From Nocardia bhagyanarayanae (GTDB taxonomy: Bacteria; Actinomycetota; Actinomycetes; Mycobacteriales; Mycobacteriaceae), in assembly GCF_006716565.1 (NCBI RefSeq), contig NZ_VFPG01000001.1, positions 1,054,001-1,118,000 on the forward strand: a stretch of 64,000 bases of DNA, read 5' to 3'. The notes under the pieces are model-generated. The model was not told the DNA's origin, searched no databases, and saw only the letters and a program-made list of their open reading frames with translations. Numbering within the stretch: position 1 is the stretch's first letter; each line of letters opens with the position of its first letter. Below are positions 8,915 through 18,241 of this stretch, one piece after another. Position numbers and translations under genes: made by a program.

Positions 8915-8958
8915 GGTTCCCCACCCCCGGTGGTGGCTTGTTCCCCCCTTCCCCCCTG

Positions 8959-9450
8959 TTACTGGCAGTACTCGAACGTGCCGAGTTCGGTACGGCCGTC
9001 CTTGATCAGGTATCCGGTGGCGGCGAGATCCGCGCTGGCGACCGGGTTCTCCCCGTCCGGCGCCAGCCACTCGACCTGCTGCACGACCTGGTAGGCGTTC
9101 GGGTCGTTGCGCAGCACCTTGACCTTGGTGTCGTCCATCTCGGCGGGCTTGGTATCGGTGGCCTTGCCCTTCTCCCACTCCCCCGCGCTGGCCAGCGTGT
9201 GCTGGGCGGCGTCGTAGACGACGGTGCGGTACCGGATTTGCTGGTGCTCGCCGGGACGGTAGCCGGACTGCGCGTAGACGATCGGGGCGGCGATCTCGAT
9301 CTCGATCCGGTCGTCCTTGTGCGTGCAGGTCGCCTGGCCGGTGAGCGCGACGCCGGGGACGCCGGTGTCGGCCGAGGCGGCGCCCGCGCCGAACACGAGC
9401 GCCGCGGTGGTGGCGGAGAGAGCGAGGGCGGTGGTCAGCTTGCCGATCAT
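8959..9450 (-). CDS. Secreted protein of unknown function
   Basis: 163 residues starting at MIGKLTTAL. A typical Sec signal peptide has a hydrophobic core and a likely cleavage after ASA near residue 27 (GAGAASA-DT). The mature part is about 135 residues, mostly beta-prone, with a cysteine near the start (ATCTH) and one at the very end (FEYCQ), compatible with one disulfide. I do not recognise the family. Upstream in-frame residues to 9543 are basic and unlike a signal peptide, so I reject the longer start. Transcription towards arsC would run into the hairpin cluster beginning 45 nt after its stop. Confidence 0.75.
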   Translation of the reverse strand: MIGKLTTALALSATTAALVFGAGAASADTGVPGVALTGQATCTHKDDRIEIEIAAPIVYAQSGYRPGEHQQIRYRTVVYDAAQHTLASAGEWEKGKATDTKPAEMDDTKVKVLRNDPNAYQVVQQVEWLAPDGENPVASADLAATGYLIKDGRTELGTFEYCQ

Positions 9451-9640
9451 CGTCTGTGCGTCCTTCGTGAGGTCCGGGGTTCCGGTCGAACCGGTGTTGA
9501 CACAAACAATGCGGCCCGCGTCTTGGCGCGCCCTTAAGAACACCTTGTATGGGAGAAATGCCTGGTAGATCCGGATTTGCTAACACTTCCCCGCCGCGCG
9601 AGCGATGATGGAATCGTTGCGATCGATGATTGGAGCGACG

Positions 9641-9700
9641 ATGGAAACCGTGGTGGTCTGGATCCTTGCCGCAGTGCTGTACTGGTGGGGTCTGCTGTAG
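9641..9700 (+). CDS. Likely 19-residue hydrophobic micropeptide
   Basis: ATG at 9641 encodes a 19-residue peptide beginning METVVVWILA and ending YWWGLL, long enough for one membrane helix. Three features support a real gene: a ribosome-site-like GGAG ends 5 nt before the ATG; the frame closes with TAG directly followed by TGA; and an 8-bp terminator-like hairpin (9711-9732) begins 10 nt after the stop. There is no larger gene on this strand between 9451 and 11644. Function unknown; comparable single-helix peptides often modulate membrane complexes. Confidence 0.45.
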   Translation: METVVVWILAAVLYWWGLL

Positions 9701-9710
9701 TGAGCCGCAG

Positions 9711-9732
9711 CCTGGCCGCGTAACCGGCCAGG
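9711..9732 (+). terminator. Hairpin after the 19-residue frame
   Basis: Perfect 8-bp stem CCTGGCCG / CGGCCAGG with loop CGTAAC, just after the micropeptide stop. Confidence 0.55.
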
Positions 9733-9857
9733 TCTACCTCGGGGTCGATCCGCCGACCACAGCCGGTCGGCTCGATCGGGACGCCGCCGGCGGAGTGGCA
9801 CGAGACCTCGCGTCCGGGGACAGCTTCGGAAGCGACAACCGTTGTGGCGGAACGCGA

Positions 9858-9886
9858 AAGGTGCGCACCGTACGGGTGCGCACCTT
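9858..9886 (-). terminator. Terminator of the MFS exporter gene
   Basis: Perfect 12-bp stem AAGGTGCGCACC with loop GTACG, 53 nt past the MFS stop on the minus strand, ending in TTTC on that strand. The same stem sequence recurs at 12413-12445. Confidence 0.8.
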
Positions 9887-9939
9887 GTCTGTCCGCGATC
9901 CTTCGATCGCTCGGCTTCTCTCCGCCGTTGGTCGGTCGC

Positions 9940-11490
9940 TCAGCGGGATTCGGCGAGCATCTCGGCGTCCTCGTCCGATTCCGGGATCGGCGCGTCCGGG
10001 TCCTTGCGTTCCCGCAGCAGGACCAGTGAGAGCGCGGCGGCGCAGAGTACCGAGCAGGCGGCGACGATGAAGGTGGTCGACATGCCGGAGGTGAAGGCGT
10101 CTCGGGCGGCGGCGGCCAGACCGGTGTCGCCGGTGGCGGCGCTGATGGCCAACGCGTCGGAGATGGACTCGCGACCGGATTCCGGCGCGTCGGCGGGCAT
10201 CGCGTCGGAGTAGGTGCTCGACAGCACCGCGCCGAGCACCGCGACACCGAGGGCCGCGCCCGCCTGCTGGATGGTGTCGTTGAGCGCGGATCCGACGCCC
10301 GCGTGCTCGCCGGGCACCGCGCCCATCAGCGCCCCGATCGTCGCGGGCATCGCCAGACCGAAGCCGCTGCCCATGACGGCCATGGCGAGCGCGGGCAGCC
10401 AGAAGTCCGAGGTGGGCTCCAGCAGGGTGAGCAGTCCGAAGCCCGCGGCGGTCACGGTCAGGCCGACGGCGGTGATGCTGCGGTTGCCGACCTTGCCGGC
10501 CAGCGTGGCGCCGAGCCCGTTGAAGGCCAGCACGGCCACGGCCATCGGGGTGAACGCGAACGCGGTCTCGGTCGGCGTGTACTCCAGCACGAACTGCAGG
10601 TACTGGGTGAGCGCGAGCAGCAGACCGCCGTTGGCGAAGGTGAGCAGCACCAGCGAGAAGCTCGATCCGGTGAAGACCCGGTTGCCGAACAGCCCGAGCG
10701 GCACCATCGGCGAGTCGGTGGTCAGTTCCCGAATCACGAAGCCCGCCAGGCAGATCACGGCGACGGCGCCCGCGGTCATGGTGCCGCTGTCGGTGAAGCC
10801 GTGCGTCGGAACCATGATGATCGTCCAGACCAGCGCGGTCATGCCGGCGACGGACAGCACCATGCCCGGCAGGTCCGGCTTGCGCCACGGACCCTTCGAC
10901 TCCGGCATCAGCACCAGCGCGGCCACGATCGCCAGCACCACGATCGGCACGTTCAACACGAACACCGAACCCCACCAGAAGTGATCGAGCAGCAGTCCGC
11001 CGGTCACCGGTCCGCCGACCATGCCGACCACCGCGACCGCGCTCCACGCCGCGATCGCCTTGGGACGCTCGTCCTCGTCGAAGACGGTGATCAGGATCGA
11101 CAGGGTGCTCGGCATGATGAGCGCGCCGCCGATGCCCATCACCACCCGGCCCGCGATCAACAGTTCGGGCGTCGTCGCGAAGGCCGCGAGGACCGACGCC
11201 GCACCGAACAGCGCGAGGCCGATGATCATCACCAGCCTGCGGCCGAACTTGTCGGACAGGCTGCCCGAGGTGAGCAGCAGTCCGGCGAACACCAGGATGT
11301 AGGAGTCGATGATCCACTGGATGTCCTGGGCGCTCGCGCCGAGGTCGGTGGCGATCTGCGGGATGGCCACGTTCAACACCATGTTGTCGATGACCAGCAC
11401 CAGGGTGCTCAGGCACAGCACGATCAGGATCAGCCAGCGCCGCGGGTCGCGGCTGGTCGCGGCCGCCTCCGCGAGATCGGTCGTATTCAT
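9940..11490 (-). CDS. DHA2-type MFS multidrug exporter (14 helices)
   Basis: 517 residues starting at MNTTDLAEAA. Fourteen hydrophobic helices are expected. Motif C-type sequences and the loop SLSDKFGRRLVM between helices 2 and 3 mark a drug:H+ antiporter; LVLVIDNMVLNVAIPQI is the typical DHA2 helix 1. The ATG at 11490 removes 70 non-hydrophobic residues of a longer frame and sits directly after the operator region. It is divergent from a TetR gene with a shared 154-bp promoter region, the classical repressor/exporter arrangement. Substrate unknown (candidates: dyes, quaternary amines, antibiotics). Confidence 0.92.
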   Translation of the reverse strand: MNTTDLAEAAATSRDPRRWLILIVLCLSTLVLVIDNMVLNVAIPQIATDLGASAQDIQWIIDSYILVFAGLLLTSGSLSDKFGRRLVMIIGLALFGAASVLAAFATTPELLIAGRVVMGIGGALIMPSTLSILITVFDEDERPKAIAAWSAVAVVGMVGGPVTGGLLLDHFWWGSVFVLNVPIVVLAIVAALVLMPESKGPWRKPDLPGMVLSVAGMTALVWTIIMVPTHGFTDSGTMTAGAVAVICLAGFVIRELTTDSPMVPLGLFGNRVFTGSSFSLVLLTFANGGLLLALTQYLQFVLEYTPTETAFAFTPMAVAVLAFNGLGATLAGKVGNRSITAVGLTVTAAGFGLLTLLEPTSDFWLPALAMAVMGSGFGLAMPATIGALMGAVPGEHAGVGSALNDTIQQAGAALGVAVLGAVLSSTYSDAMPADAPESGRESISDALAISAATGDTGLAAAARDAFTSGMSTTFIVAACSVLCAAALSLVLLRERKDPDAPIPESDEDAEMLAESR

Positions 11491-11534
11491 CGGGAGCCCT
11501 TTCGAGTAGCCGTTCCGTACGGCGTGCGTTACTC

Positions 11535-11565
11535 CGAACACTGTACGTTCACCGAACAGTGTTCG
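11535..11565. promoter_or_regulatory. TetR operator between exporter and regulator
   Basis: 10-bp perfect inverted repeat CGAACACTGT / ACAGTGTTCG separated by 11 nt, in the AT-richer centre of the divergent promoter region. Probable binding site for the TetR encoded at 11645. Confidence 0.75.
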
Positions 11566-11644
11566 CAATACCGCACGGCGTCCATCTGTACGAACGCCGT
11601 GCGAGGACGCGATAGGCTGACCAGACGACCGAGGAGGAACGCAG

Positions 11645-12382
11645 GTGGAAGCCGACGACGGGGAGATCCAGTCCGTATGGACACGGCCGCAGCGACGCAA
11701 GCGCGATCAGCCCGCGCTGACCCGCGCGCAGATAGTCGATACGGCGATCGAGCTGCTGGCCAGCGAGGGCATCGAGGCGCTGAGCATGCGCAAGCTCGGC
11801 GCGAAACTGAACGCGGGGGCCACCTCGCTCTACACGCATGTCACCAACAAGGACGAGATCGTCGAGCTCGCCGCGGACAAGGTCATCGGCGAGCTGACCG
11901 TGCCCGATCCCGCGCACCCCGGCGGCTGGCGCGCGGCCATGCGGGAGTTCGCGACGGAATTGCGCGAGCTGATCCTGCGCCACCCGTGGATGGCGACGGT
12001 GTTCGGCGAAATCGGCACCCTGTACCTGGGGCCGAACATGATGCGCTCCGCCGAGGGCGTGATCACGGTGCTCGAGTCCGCCGGGTTCGACGAGGAGCAA
12101 GCCGACAACGCGATGAACGTGCTGTTCGGCTACGTCATCGGGATCACCGCGGCGGAAGCCGCCTCGCTGGCGGTGATTCGGCGCAGCGGGCTGGACACCG
12201 CGGACTGGCTCGGCAAGATGCTCGAGGCGGGCGAGGTCGCGTCCCGGCCATACCCGCGGATGCACAAGCGCTATGCGTCTCGGCTGGTCGCCGCCGAGGT
12301 GCGGATGCCCGACAACACTTTCGCGAAACAGATCGAGATGATTCTCGACGGCCTGGATCCCGCGCTCCGCGCGCGAGCGTGA
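11645..12382 (+). CDS. TetR-family repressor of the MFS exporter
   Basis: 245 residues. The N-terminal helix-turn-helix spans about 27-72 (ALTRAQIVDTAIELL ... LGAKLNAGATSLYTHV), with the YTHVTNKDE signature of the TetR/TetR_C subgroup. The C-terminal half resembles the ligand domain of TetR-class repressors. GTG start at 11645 preceded by GAGGAGGAA. Divergent from the MFS gene with the 11535-11565 inverted repeat between them, so it most likely represses both genes and is released by the exporter's substrate. Confidence 0.88.
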   Translation: MEADDGEIQSVWTRPQRRKRDQPALTRAQIVDTAIELLASEGIEALSMRKLGAKLNAGATSLYTHVTNKDEIVELAADKVIGELTVPDPAHPGGWRAAMREFATELRELILRHPWMATVFGEIGTLYLGPNMMRSAEGVITVLESAGFDEEQADNAMNVLFGYVIGITAAEAASLAVIRRSGLDTADWLGKMLEAGEVASRPYPRMHKRYASRLVAAEVRMPDNTFAKQIEMILDGLDPALRARA

Positions 12383-12412
12383 GTGGCGCGGGAATCGCTG
12401 CGGCAGAACGAA

Positions 12413-12445
12413 AAAGGTGCGCACCGGTAGTCGGTGCGCACCTTT
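12413..12445. terminator. Bidirectional terminator between tetR and catalase
   Basis: Perfect 13-bp stem AAAGGTGCGCACC with a 7-nt loop, flanked by A-run and T-run on opposite sides so that it can serve both convergent genes. Twelve of the 13 stem bases equal the 9858-9886 terminator. Confidence 0.85.
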
Positions 12446-12467
12446 GTCGTGCCCGTGTCAGTCCGGA

Positions 12468-13958
12468 TCAGCCCTGCGCGGGCGGCGGGGTCGCGCCGTT
12501 GCCGTTCAGGCCGGCGCGCACGCCCTCCTCGACGCGCTTGCCCAGATCCGCGTCGACGTTCTTCCAGTACTCGAAGACCCGGGACAGCACCGGCTCGCGG
12601 ACACCGCCGAGCACGTGCCCGACGATGTTGTCCACCAACCGATCACGCTGCTCGTCGTTGTACACCTCGCGAACGAGCGTGCCCGCCTGGGTGAAATCGC
12701 CGTCCTCCGCGTGCTGGACGTACCCGGCGCGCACGATGGCCGGATCGAAGTCCCAGATGCCTGCGTCTCCCGCTCGCTCCGGGTCGGCGTGCGGGCCGCC
12801 GAACGAATTCGGCGCGTACACCGGCACACTCGCGTCGTTGTAGTCGTAGCGCATGGCGCCCTCCTTGGAGTAGGAGTTCACCTCCGCCGCGCGGGCCCGG
12901 TTCGGCGGCAGCTGCGCGTAGTTGGTTCCGATGCGGTAGCGGTGCGCGTCCGCGTAGGCGAAGACCCGGCCGAGCAGCATCTTGTCCGGCGAGAAGCCGA
13001 TGCCGGGAACGACATTCGACGGCTCGAACGCGGCCTGCTCGATGTCGACGAAGTAGTTGCCGGGGTTCCGGTTCAACGTCCACTTGCCGACCTCGATCAG
13101 CGGGTAGTCCTTGTGCGACCACACCTTGGTCAGATCGAACGGGTTGAAGCGGTAACCCTCGGCGTCGGCCACCGGCATGACCTGCACGTAGACCGTCCAG
13201 CTCGGGAATTCGCCGCGCTCGATCGCCTCCCACAGATCCTTGCGGTGATAGTCGGCGTCCGCGCCCGCGATCCGGTCGGCCTCGGCCTGGGTGAGGTTCT
13301 CGATGCCCTGATCGGTCTTGAAGTGGTACTTCACCCAGAAGCGCTCACCGGCGGCGTTGATCCACTGGTAGGTGTGCGAACCGTAGCCGTTCATGTGCCG
13401 GTAGGTCTTCGGGATGCCGCGATCGCCCATCAGCCAGGTGACCTGGTGCGCGGTCTCCGGACGCAGGGTCCAGAAATCCCACTGCATGTTGTGGTCGCGA
13501 AGTCCGTTGCCCGGCAGACGCTTCTGCGAGCGGATGAAATCCGGGAACTTGATCGGGTCCTTGATGAAGAAGATCGGGGTGTTGTTGCCGACGAGGTCGT
13601 AGTTGCCGTCCTCGGTGTAGAACTTCACCGCGAAACCGCGCGGGTCGCGCCAGGTGTCGGGGCTGCCCTGCTCGCCCGCGACGGTGGAGAACCGGGCCAG
13701 CGACTCGGTGCGCGCGCCGGGCTGGAACAGCTTGGCCTTGGTGTACTCGCTGACGTCGTTGGTGACGACCAGCTCACCGTAGGCGCCCGCGCCCTTGGCG
13801 TGCACGATCCGCTCCGGCACCCGTTCCCTGTTGAACTGGGCGAGCTTCTCGATCAGGTAGTGGTCGTGCAGCAGGATCGGTCCCTGCGCGCCGGCGGTGA
13901 GCGATTCGTTGTCGCTCTCGACCGGGATTCCGGTGTTCGTGGTTGTCGGCTTGGTCAT
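12468..13958 (-). CDS. katA: Monofunctional haem catalase (small subunit, clade 3 type)
   Basis: 496 residues, the usual size of small-subunit catalases, which disproportionate H2O2 in the cytosol. The catalytic His53 lies in [12 protein letters not shown], the essential Asn in [11 protein letters not shown], and the proximal haem Tyr in [12 protein letters not shown] near residue 336. The ATG at 13958 follows GGAGG and begins [10 protein letters not shown]. It lies 71 nt downstream of a Fur-type gene in the same direction, the arrangement of peroxide-sensing furA-catalase operons, so induction by peroxide or by metal depletion is likely. Confidence 0.94.
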   Translation of the reverse strand: MTKPTTTNTGIPVESDNESLTAGAQGPILLHDHYLIEKLAQFNRERVPERIVHAKGAGAYGELVVTNDVSEYTKAKLFQPGARTESLARFSTVAGEQGSPDTWRDPRGFAVKFYTEDGNYDLVGNNTPIFFIKDPIKFPDFIRSQKRLPGNGLRDHNMQWDFWTLRPETAHQVTWLMGDRGIPKTYRHMNGYGSHTYQWINAAGERFWVKYHFKTDQGIENLTQAEADRIAGADADYHRKDLWEAIERGEFPSWTVYVQVMPVADAEGYRFNPFDLTKVWSHKDYPLIEVGKWTLNRNPGNYFVDIEQAAFEPSNVVPGIGFSPDKMLLGRVFAYADAHRYRIGTNYAQLPPNRARAAEVNSYSKEGAMRYDYNDASVPVYAPNSFGGPHADPERAGDAGIWDFDPAIVRAGYVQHAEDGDFTQAGTLVREVYNDEQRDRLVDNIVGHVLGGVREPVLSRVFEYWKNVDADLGKRVEEGVRAGLNGNGATPPPAQG

Positions 13959-14029
13959 TCGAAGCCTCCTTCGCAGATGAGCATCGTCCCGGGGGGTGGG
14001 CCGGCCCGGGCTGTCGGGGTGGGCGGGGT

Positions 14030-14479
14030 TCACTCCGCCCCGTCGGGCTGCCGCTCCCGCGAGCCGCAGGTCGGGCACAGGCCCCAGAACACGACCTCGG
14101 CCTCGTCGACGACGAAACCGTGATCGTTCAGCGGTTGCAGGCACGGGGCACTGCCAACGGCACAGTCGACGTCGACGACCGTGCCGCAGCTCCGGCACAC
14201 CAGGTGGTGGTGGTTGTCGCCGATCCTGGTCTCGTACCGCGCGGGCGAGCCCGCCGGTTCGATCCGCCGCAGGATGCCGGCGCGCACACAGGCGTTGAGC
14301 ACGTCGTAGACGGCCTGTGTGGACACCGAACCCAGGGCCTCCCGGACCGTGGCAGCCACCCGGTCGGCGTCCGAATGCGGCCGGGCCGCGACCGCGTCCA
14401 GCACCGCGACCCGGGGAGCGGTTACCCGTAGGCCTGCCGCTCGCAGCAAGGCGCGCGGGTCGGTGTGGTTGGTGTGCAT
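14030..14479 (-). CDS. furA: Fur-family peroxide/metal regulator (FurA/CatR-like)
   Basis: 149 residues. N-terminal winged helix (about 1-80), then the Fur dimerisation domain with the metal ligands [10 protein letters not shown] and a second CxxC (CPTCGS) that forms the structural zinc site. Placed directly before catalase, so it probably represses the furA-katA operon and is oxidised or demetallated by peroxide. The region 14480-14540 before its start is clearly AT-richer (TTATCTGGAATGAGTC and a partial mirrored ACTCTTCC), a plausible Fur/PerR box, although the palindrome is imperfect. Confidence 0.87.
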   Translation of the reverse strand: MHTNHTDPRALLRAAGLRVTAPRVAVLDAVAARPHSDADRVAATVREALGSVSTQAVYDVLNACVRAGILRRIEPAGSPARYETRIGDNHHHLVCRSCGTVVDVDCAVGSAPCLQPLNDHGFVVDEAEVVFWGLCPTCGSRERQPDGAE

Positions 14480-14596
14480 GAACCCATCATGGCGGCTTAT
14501 CTGGAATGAGTCAAGAAAATGAACTCTTCCAATCTTGCCGCCGCCTCGGATGCTCAGCGATGTCGTTCGAGACCGACACCCAGGCTGCTCGAAGGA

Positions 14597-15826
14597 TCAG
14601 CGCCGCTCCGCGCGGTGCCGGACGAGGAGTTCGGTCAGGTCCACGGATTCGTCGGAGCACGCGACCGGGTCGAGGAGCGCACCGTGGCCGATCAGCTCGC
14701 GGGCGGCCCGGATGTCCGAGGGGCGGGCGATGGCGACCGCTCCGACCAGCCGACGGTGACGCAGCGCGAGAACGGTGAAGTTCGGCTCGGCGAGCGTGCC
14801 GCGCAGCACGAAGTCGTCGTCGTGCCGCAGGCGTCCGGCGAACTGGAGGTTCAGACCGTACTGGGTGGACCAGCCCCACGAGACGTCTTGGCGTACAGCG
14901 GATTTACCGAGCATCGACTTCGCCGCGGCCGCGCCCTGCGCCAGCGCGCTGTTCCAGTGTTCGGTGCGTTCGTGAGCACCGAGCCCCGGATCGAAGCGCT
15001 TCGCCGCGTCACCCGCGGCATAGATCTCCGGCGCGGAGGTGCGGTAGTGCTCGTCGACCAGGATGCCGTCGTCGACCGACAGCCCCGCGGCCTCGGCGAG
15101 CGCCGTGTCGGGGACCGAGCCGATGGCGACGAGCGCCACGCCCGCCGTCCACTCGCGGCCGTCGTGCGCGGTCGCCGTCACGCCGTCCTCGTGGCCCTCG
15201 ACGCGCGTCAGCCGGACGTCGTCCAGGATCGGGACGCCGTTGTCCGCGTGCAGCTTTCGATAGAACGAACCCACCGAGGGCGGGGCGACGCGGTCGAGCG
15301 GGGCCGAACCGGCGTGCACCACGGTCACCTCGGCGCCGAGCGAACGCGCCGTCGCCGCGACCTCGCAGCCGACCAGACCGCCGCCGACTATCAACAGCGA
15401 TTTGCCCGCGTCGATCGCCGAGCGCAGCGGTTCGATGTCGGCGGCGCCGCGCAAGGTGTGCACATTGCGCTGCGGTGCGGGCAGGGTGCGGGCGCGGGCG
15501 CCGGTCGCCAGCAGCAAGCGGTCGTAGCCGAGCGCTTCGCCACCGTTCAGCCGCACGCGTCCACGCTCGGTATCGATGTCCTCGACCGTGACGCCGGTGC
15601 ACAACTCGATGTCCTTGTCACGCCAGGATTCCGGGGACTCGAGCAGCGCCTTTCGCTCGAGGGCGGCGCCCGCGAGCAGTTCCTTCGAGACCATGGGTCG
15701 CCGGTACGGCAAGCCGTCCTCGGCTCCGACCAGGACGATGCGGCCCGAAAACCCCTCGGCGCGCAGGGTCTTGGCGGCCGTGGCTCCGGCGACGCCCGCG
15801 CCGACGATCACGATCTGTTCGGTCAT
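14597..15826 (-). CDS. rubB: Rubredoxin-NAD+ reductase
   Basis: 409-residue FAD/NAD(P)-dependent reductase. FAD motif GAGVAG at 9-14, NAD motif [10 protein letters not shown] near 150, and the second FAD motif [13 protein letters not shown] near 275. It passes electrons from NAD(P)H to the rubredoxins. Its ATG overlaps the stop of the upstream rubredoxin gene (ATGA). It is the last gene of the alkB-rubA1-rubA2-rubB operon, matching the order of Rhodococcus alk clusters. Confidence 0.92.
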   Translation of the reverse strand: MTEQIVIVGAGVAGATAAKTLRAEGFSGRIVLVGAEDGLPYRRPMVSKELLAGAALERKALLESPESWRDKDIELCTGVTVEDIDTERGRVRLNGGEALGYDRLLLATGARARTLPAPQRNVHTLRGAADIEPLRSAIDAGKSLLIVGGGLVGCEVAATARSLGAEVTVVHAGSAPLDRVAPPSVGSFYRKLHADNGVPILDDVRLTRVEGHEDGVTATAHDGREWTAGVALVAIGSVPDTALAEAAGLSVDDGILVDEHYRTSAPEIYAAGDAAKRFDPGLGAHERTEHWNSALAQGAAAAKSMLGKSAVRQDVSWGWSTQYGLNLQFAGRLRHDDDFVLRGTLAEPNFTVLALRHRRLVGAVAIARPSDIRAARELIGHGALLDPVACSDESVDLTELLVRHRAERR

Positions 15827-16008
15827 GCGCGACTGACCTCGACCATCTCGAAATCCGCCTTGGCCGCACCGCAGTCGGGGCAGGACCAGTCCTCGGGAAT
15901 GTCGTCCCAGCGGGTGCCGGGCTCGATGCCGTCCTCGGGCCAGCCGAGCGCTTCGTCGTATTCGAAGCCGCACTGGACGCATCGGAAGAGTTTGTAATCG
16001 GTGTTCAT
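15823..16008 (-). CDS. rubA2: Rubredoxin (second, AlkG2-like)
   Basis: 61 residues with two CxxC knuckles, [12 protein letters not shown] and [13 protein letters not shown], which hold one iron atom. It carries electrons from the reductase to AlkB. It overlaps both neighbours by 4 nt (ATGA), so the operon is tightly coupled. In characterised alkane clusters only one of the two rubredoxin types can replace AlkG; by position and by the sequence [12 protein letters not shown] this is the likelier electron donor (inference). Confidence 0.93.
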   Translation of the reverse strand: MNTDYKLFRCVQCGFEYDEALGWPEDGIEPGTRWDDIPEDWSCPDCGAAKADFEMVEVSRA

Positions 16009-16190
16009 CGCTTGTCTCCGGTAGTGAGAGAAAGGGTTTCGAAGTCGGGCTTTTCCCGGACGCCACAGTCGGGGCAGCACCAGCCCTCGGGCACCGCGGA
16101 CCACGGCGTGCCCGGCGGGAAGCCCTCGCGTGGCGCGCCCGCGCTCTCGTCGTAGGTGTACTCGCAGATCGGGCAGCGGTAGACGGCCAT
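16005..16190 (-). CDS. rubA1: Rubredoxin (first, AlkG1-like)
   Basis: 61 residues with [11 protein letters not shown] and [14 protein letters not shown] iron knuckles. It is the first of two consecutive rubredoxins. Its start shares one base with the alkB stop (TGATG) and its stop overlaps rubA2 (ATGA). AlkG1 types often cannot support hydroxylation alone, so its exact role is open. Confidence 0.92.
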   Translation of the reverse strand: MAVYRCPICEYTYDESAGAPREGFPPGTPWSAVPEGWCCPDCGVREKPDFETLSLTTGDKR

Positions 16191-17407
16191 CACCGCACCC
16201 CGTACTGCGCCAACACCCGCTGGCGCTTGCTCGGCTGGATGTTCACTCGAGTGATGTCGCCTTGGTAGTGCGATAGCACCCGGTGATCCATCACCTTGCG
16301 CCACAGCGGCGGAAAGTAGGCCAGGCCGATCATGCTGGCGTAGCCGCTCGGCAGGTTCGGGGCGCCGTCCATGCTGCGCAGGGTCTGATACCGCCGGGTC
16401 GGGTTGGCGTGATGGTCGCTGTGGCGCTGCAGGTGGTACAGGAAGATGTTGGTGACGATGTGGTCGGAGTTCCAGCTGTGCTCCGGCGTGCAGCGCTCGT
16501 AGCGACCGCCCGGGGTCCGCCTGCGCAACAGGCCGTAGTGCTCGAGGTAGTTCACGGTCTCCAGCAGCGAGAAGCCGTAGACGGCCTGAATGATCAGGAA
16601 CGGCAGCACGACCGGGCCGAACACCACGACCAGCGCACCCCACAGCACCGCCGACATCAGCCAGGCGTTGAGCACGTCGTTGTGAATCGTCCACGGGCTC
16701 TTACCCATTCGCGCCAACCGGGTCTTCTCCAACTCCCAGGACGAACGCAGGCTGCCCCACACGCTGCGCGGCAGGAAGGCCCAGAACGTCTCGCCGAAAC
16801 GGGCGCTCGCCGGGTCCTCCGGGGTCGCGACGCGCACGTGGTGGCCGCGGTTGTGCTCGATGTAGAAGTGGCCGTAGAAGGTCTGGGCCAGGGTGATCTT
16901 GGACAGCCAGCGCTCCAGCTCGTCCTTCTTGTGGCCCAGTTCGTGCGCGGTGTTGATGCCGACGCCGCCCATCGTGCCGATGCTCAGCGCGAGGCCGATC
17001 TTGGAAACCAGGCCGAGTCCGCCGTCGATGCCGAGCCAGGACAGGTCTGTCGCCGTCCACAGGTAGCAGGCGAACACCAGGCTCAGCAGTTGCAGCGGGA
17101 TGTACGCGTAGGTGCAGTACCGGTAGTACTTGTCGTTCTCCAGCTGCTCCATCACCTCGTCGGGTGGATTCTGTCCGTCGGGGCCGAAGAATCGGTCCAG
17201 GATCGGCAGGAGCACGTAGACGAGCAGCGGGCCGATCCACCACCACACCGGCGCCACCGGCTGCAATCCGAATTCGTTGAACATCCAGACCAACCAGGCC
17301 GCGAGAAACACGGCAGTGGGGGCGACCAGGCCGAACAGCCACAGATACCGCTTGCTGTCGCGCCATTGCAGCGCCTGTGCCTGCGCTTCCGATCGCGATG
17401 TCGTCAT
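16190..17407 (-). CDS. alkB: Alkane 1-monooxygenase (membrane di-iron hydroxylase)
   Basis: 405-residue integral membrane enzyme that oxidises terminal carbons of n-alkanes to alcohols using O2 and rubredoxin electrons. All histidine boxes are present: [16 protein letters not shown], and [11 protein letters not shown], plus the AlkB-typical NYLEHYGL. Several hydrophobic helices lie in the first 170 residues. The ATG at 17407 gives the standard N-terminus; a longer frame adds 25 Ser/Arg-rich residues. First gene of the operon, divergent from a TetR gene 160 bp away. Confidence 0.95.
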   Translation of the reverse strand: MTTSRSEAQAQALQWRDSKRYLWLFGLVAPTAVFLAAWLVWMFNEFGLQPVAPVWWWIGPLLVYVLLPILDRFFGPDGQNPPDEVMEQLENDKYYRYCTYAYIPLQLLSLVFACYLWTATDLSWLGIDGGLGLVSKIGLALSIGTMGGVGINTAHELGHKKDELERWLSKITLAQTFYGHFYIEHNRGHHVRVATPEDPASARFGETFWAFLPRSVWGSLRSSWELEKTRLARMGKSPWTIHNDVLNAWLMSAVLWGALVVVFGPVVLPFLIIQAVYGFSLLETVNYLEHYGLLRRRTPGGRYERCTPEHSWNSDHIVTNIFLYHLQRHSDHHANPTRRYQTLRSMDGAPNLPSGYASMIGLAYFPPLWRKVMDHRVLSHYQGDITRVNIQPSKRQRVLAQYGVR

Positions 17408-17500
17408 TCTTCGTCTCCTCGTGGAACTCGCGCTTGCCCGGGAAGCCACTGGGCCCGGGCGATCTTGTGTGGCGTGGAGCACTTTACAAACAGCGCTGCT

Positions 17501-17520
17501 GTGTCCAATTGGAATACACT
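17501..17520. promoter_or_regulatory. Probable operator of the alk operon
   Basis: Perfect 10-bp palindrome TCCAATTGGA (17504-17513) inside the wider near-palindrome GTGTCCAATTGGAATACAC, in the AT-rich spacer between alkB and the divergent TetR gene. Confidence 0.6.
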
Positions 17521-17567
17521 TTTCCGCCTAGTGTCAACAAGACGGACAAAATTGATATCTATGTACG

Positions 17568-18194
17568 ATGGACAGCGTGCCGGAAGCGCCGAGATTTCAC
17601 TCCCAGATGCGGTTACTGCTGCGCGAACGGGTCATCGAGACCGCGCGCGAGCTGCTCTGCACCGAGGGGTGGGGTGCGGTGAACATGTCGCGGGTGGCCA
17701 AGGAGGTAGGCGTCAGCCGTGCGGCGCTCTACAAAGAGGTCGGCACCAAGCGGGACCTGGCCGACCTGGTCATCCGGGAGGAGCTGGCGACCTTCGTGGT
17801 CGGCATCTCCGACAGCCTCGCCGAGCACCCGGACGACGTGATCGCGGGACTGACCGCCGCGGTCGACTTCACGCTGCGCACCGGTTCCGACAACGCACTG
17901 CTCGAAGCGGTGCTTTCCGGGCGCTCGACCGCCAACACCGAGCTGCTGCCCACGCTGATGACCGATCCGGAGCCGGTTCTCGGCCGGGCGCTCGACGCGG
18001 TCGGCGCGGCGGTGCGGGCGCGATACGAGCTGGCCGACCTGTCCGAGGAGGAACTCGCGGCGCGCACGGAGATCGTCATCCGGCTCACCCTCAGTCACCT
18101 CTTCCAGCCGCTCGGCCCGGTCGAGCGCGCGGTCGCGCAGGTCGCCGCGACGCTCAGGGCGCTGTTCGCGCCGGTCGAAGCTCCAGCTTCTTGA
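17568..18194 (+). CDS. TetR-family regulator of alkane oxidation (AlkX/AlkU-like)
   Basis: 208 residues with an N-terminal TetR helix-turn-helix (RERVIETARELL ... VAKEVGVSRAALYKEVG). The remainder is helical with a C-terminal segment typical of AlkX/AlkU. In Rhodococcus the corresponding gene lies after rubB in the same operon; here it is divergent from alkB. It probably represses the alk operon through the TCCAATTGGA site and is released by fatty acids or alkanes (by analogy). Confidence 0.85.
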   Translation: MDSVPEAPRFHSQMRLLLRERVIETARELLCTEGWGAVNMSRVAKEVGVSRAALYKEVGTKRDLADLVIREELATFVVGISDSLAEHPDDVIAGLTAAVDFTLRTGSDNALLEAVLSGRSTANTELLPTLMTDPEPVLGRALDAVGAAVRARYELADLSEEELAARTEIVIRLTLSHLFQPLGPVERAVAQVAATLRALFAPVEAPAS

Positions 18195-18212
18195 GCATGC
18201 GCGTCGGTCACG

Positions 18213-18240
18213 CGGATACGGCGGCTCTTCCGCCGATCCG
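18213..18240. terminator. Bidirectional terminator between tetR and the TPR gene
   Basis: CGGAT-A-CGGCGG / CCGCCG-ATCCG, 11 pairs with one bulged A and a 5-nt loop, placed between two convergent stops. Confidence 0.7.
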
Positions 18241-18241
18241 C

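Larger units (their letters stand above)
8599..8958. other. 360-bp gene-free region rich in hairpins
   Basis: Lies between the stop of the secreted-protein gene (8959) and the start of arsC (8598), both on the minus strand. Besides the three shared-loop hairpins listed separately, it contains three CCTTCG-centred small stem-loops (near 8714-8727, 8752-8757 and 8770-8786) and CCACC-CCCG-GTGG near 8923. Short frames crossing it (for example minus strand 8641-8892) are arginine-rich and have no ribosome site, so I regard it as structured, non-coding DNA. Confidence 0.6.

Noticed and set aside
12468..14198. Catalase start 80 codons upstream
   Set aside because: The extra residues are arginine-rich and overlap the end of the Fur gene. 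[10 protein letters not shown] at 13958 has a ribosome site and the expected length.
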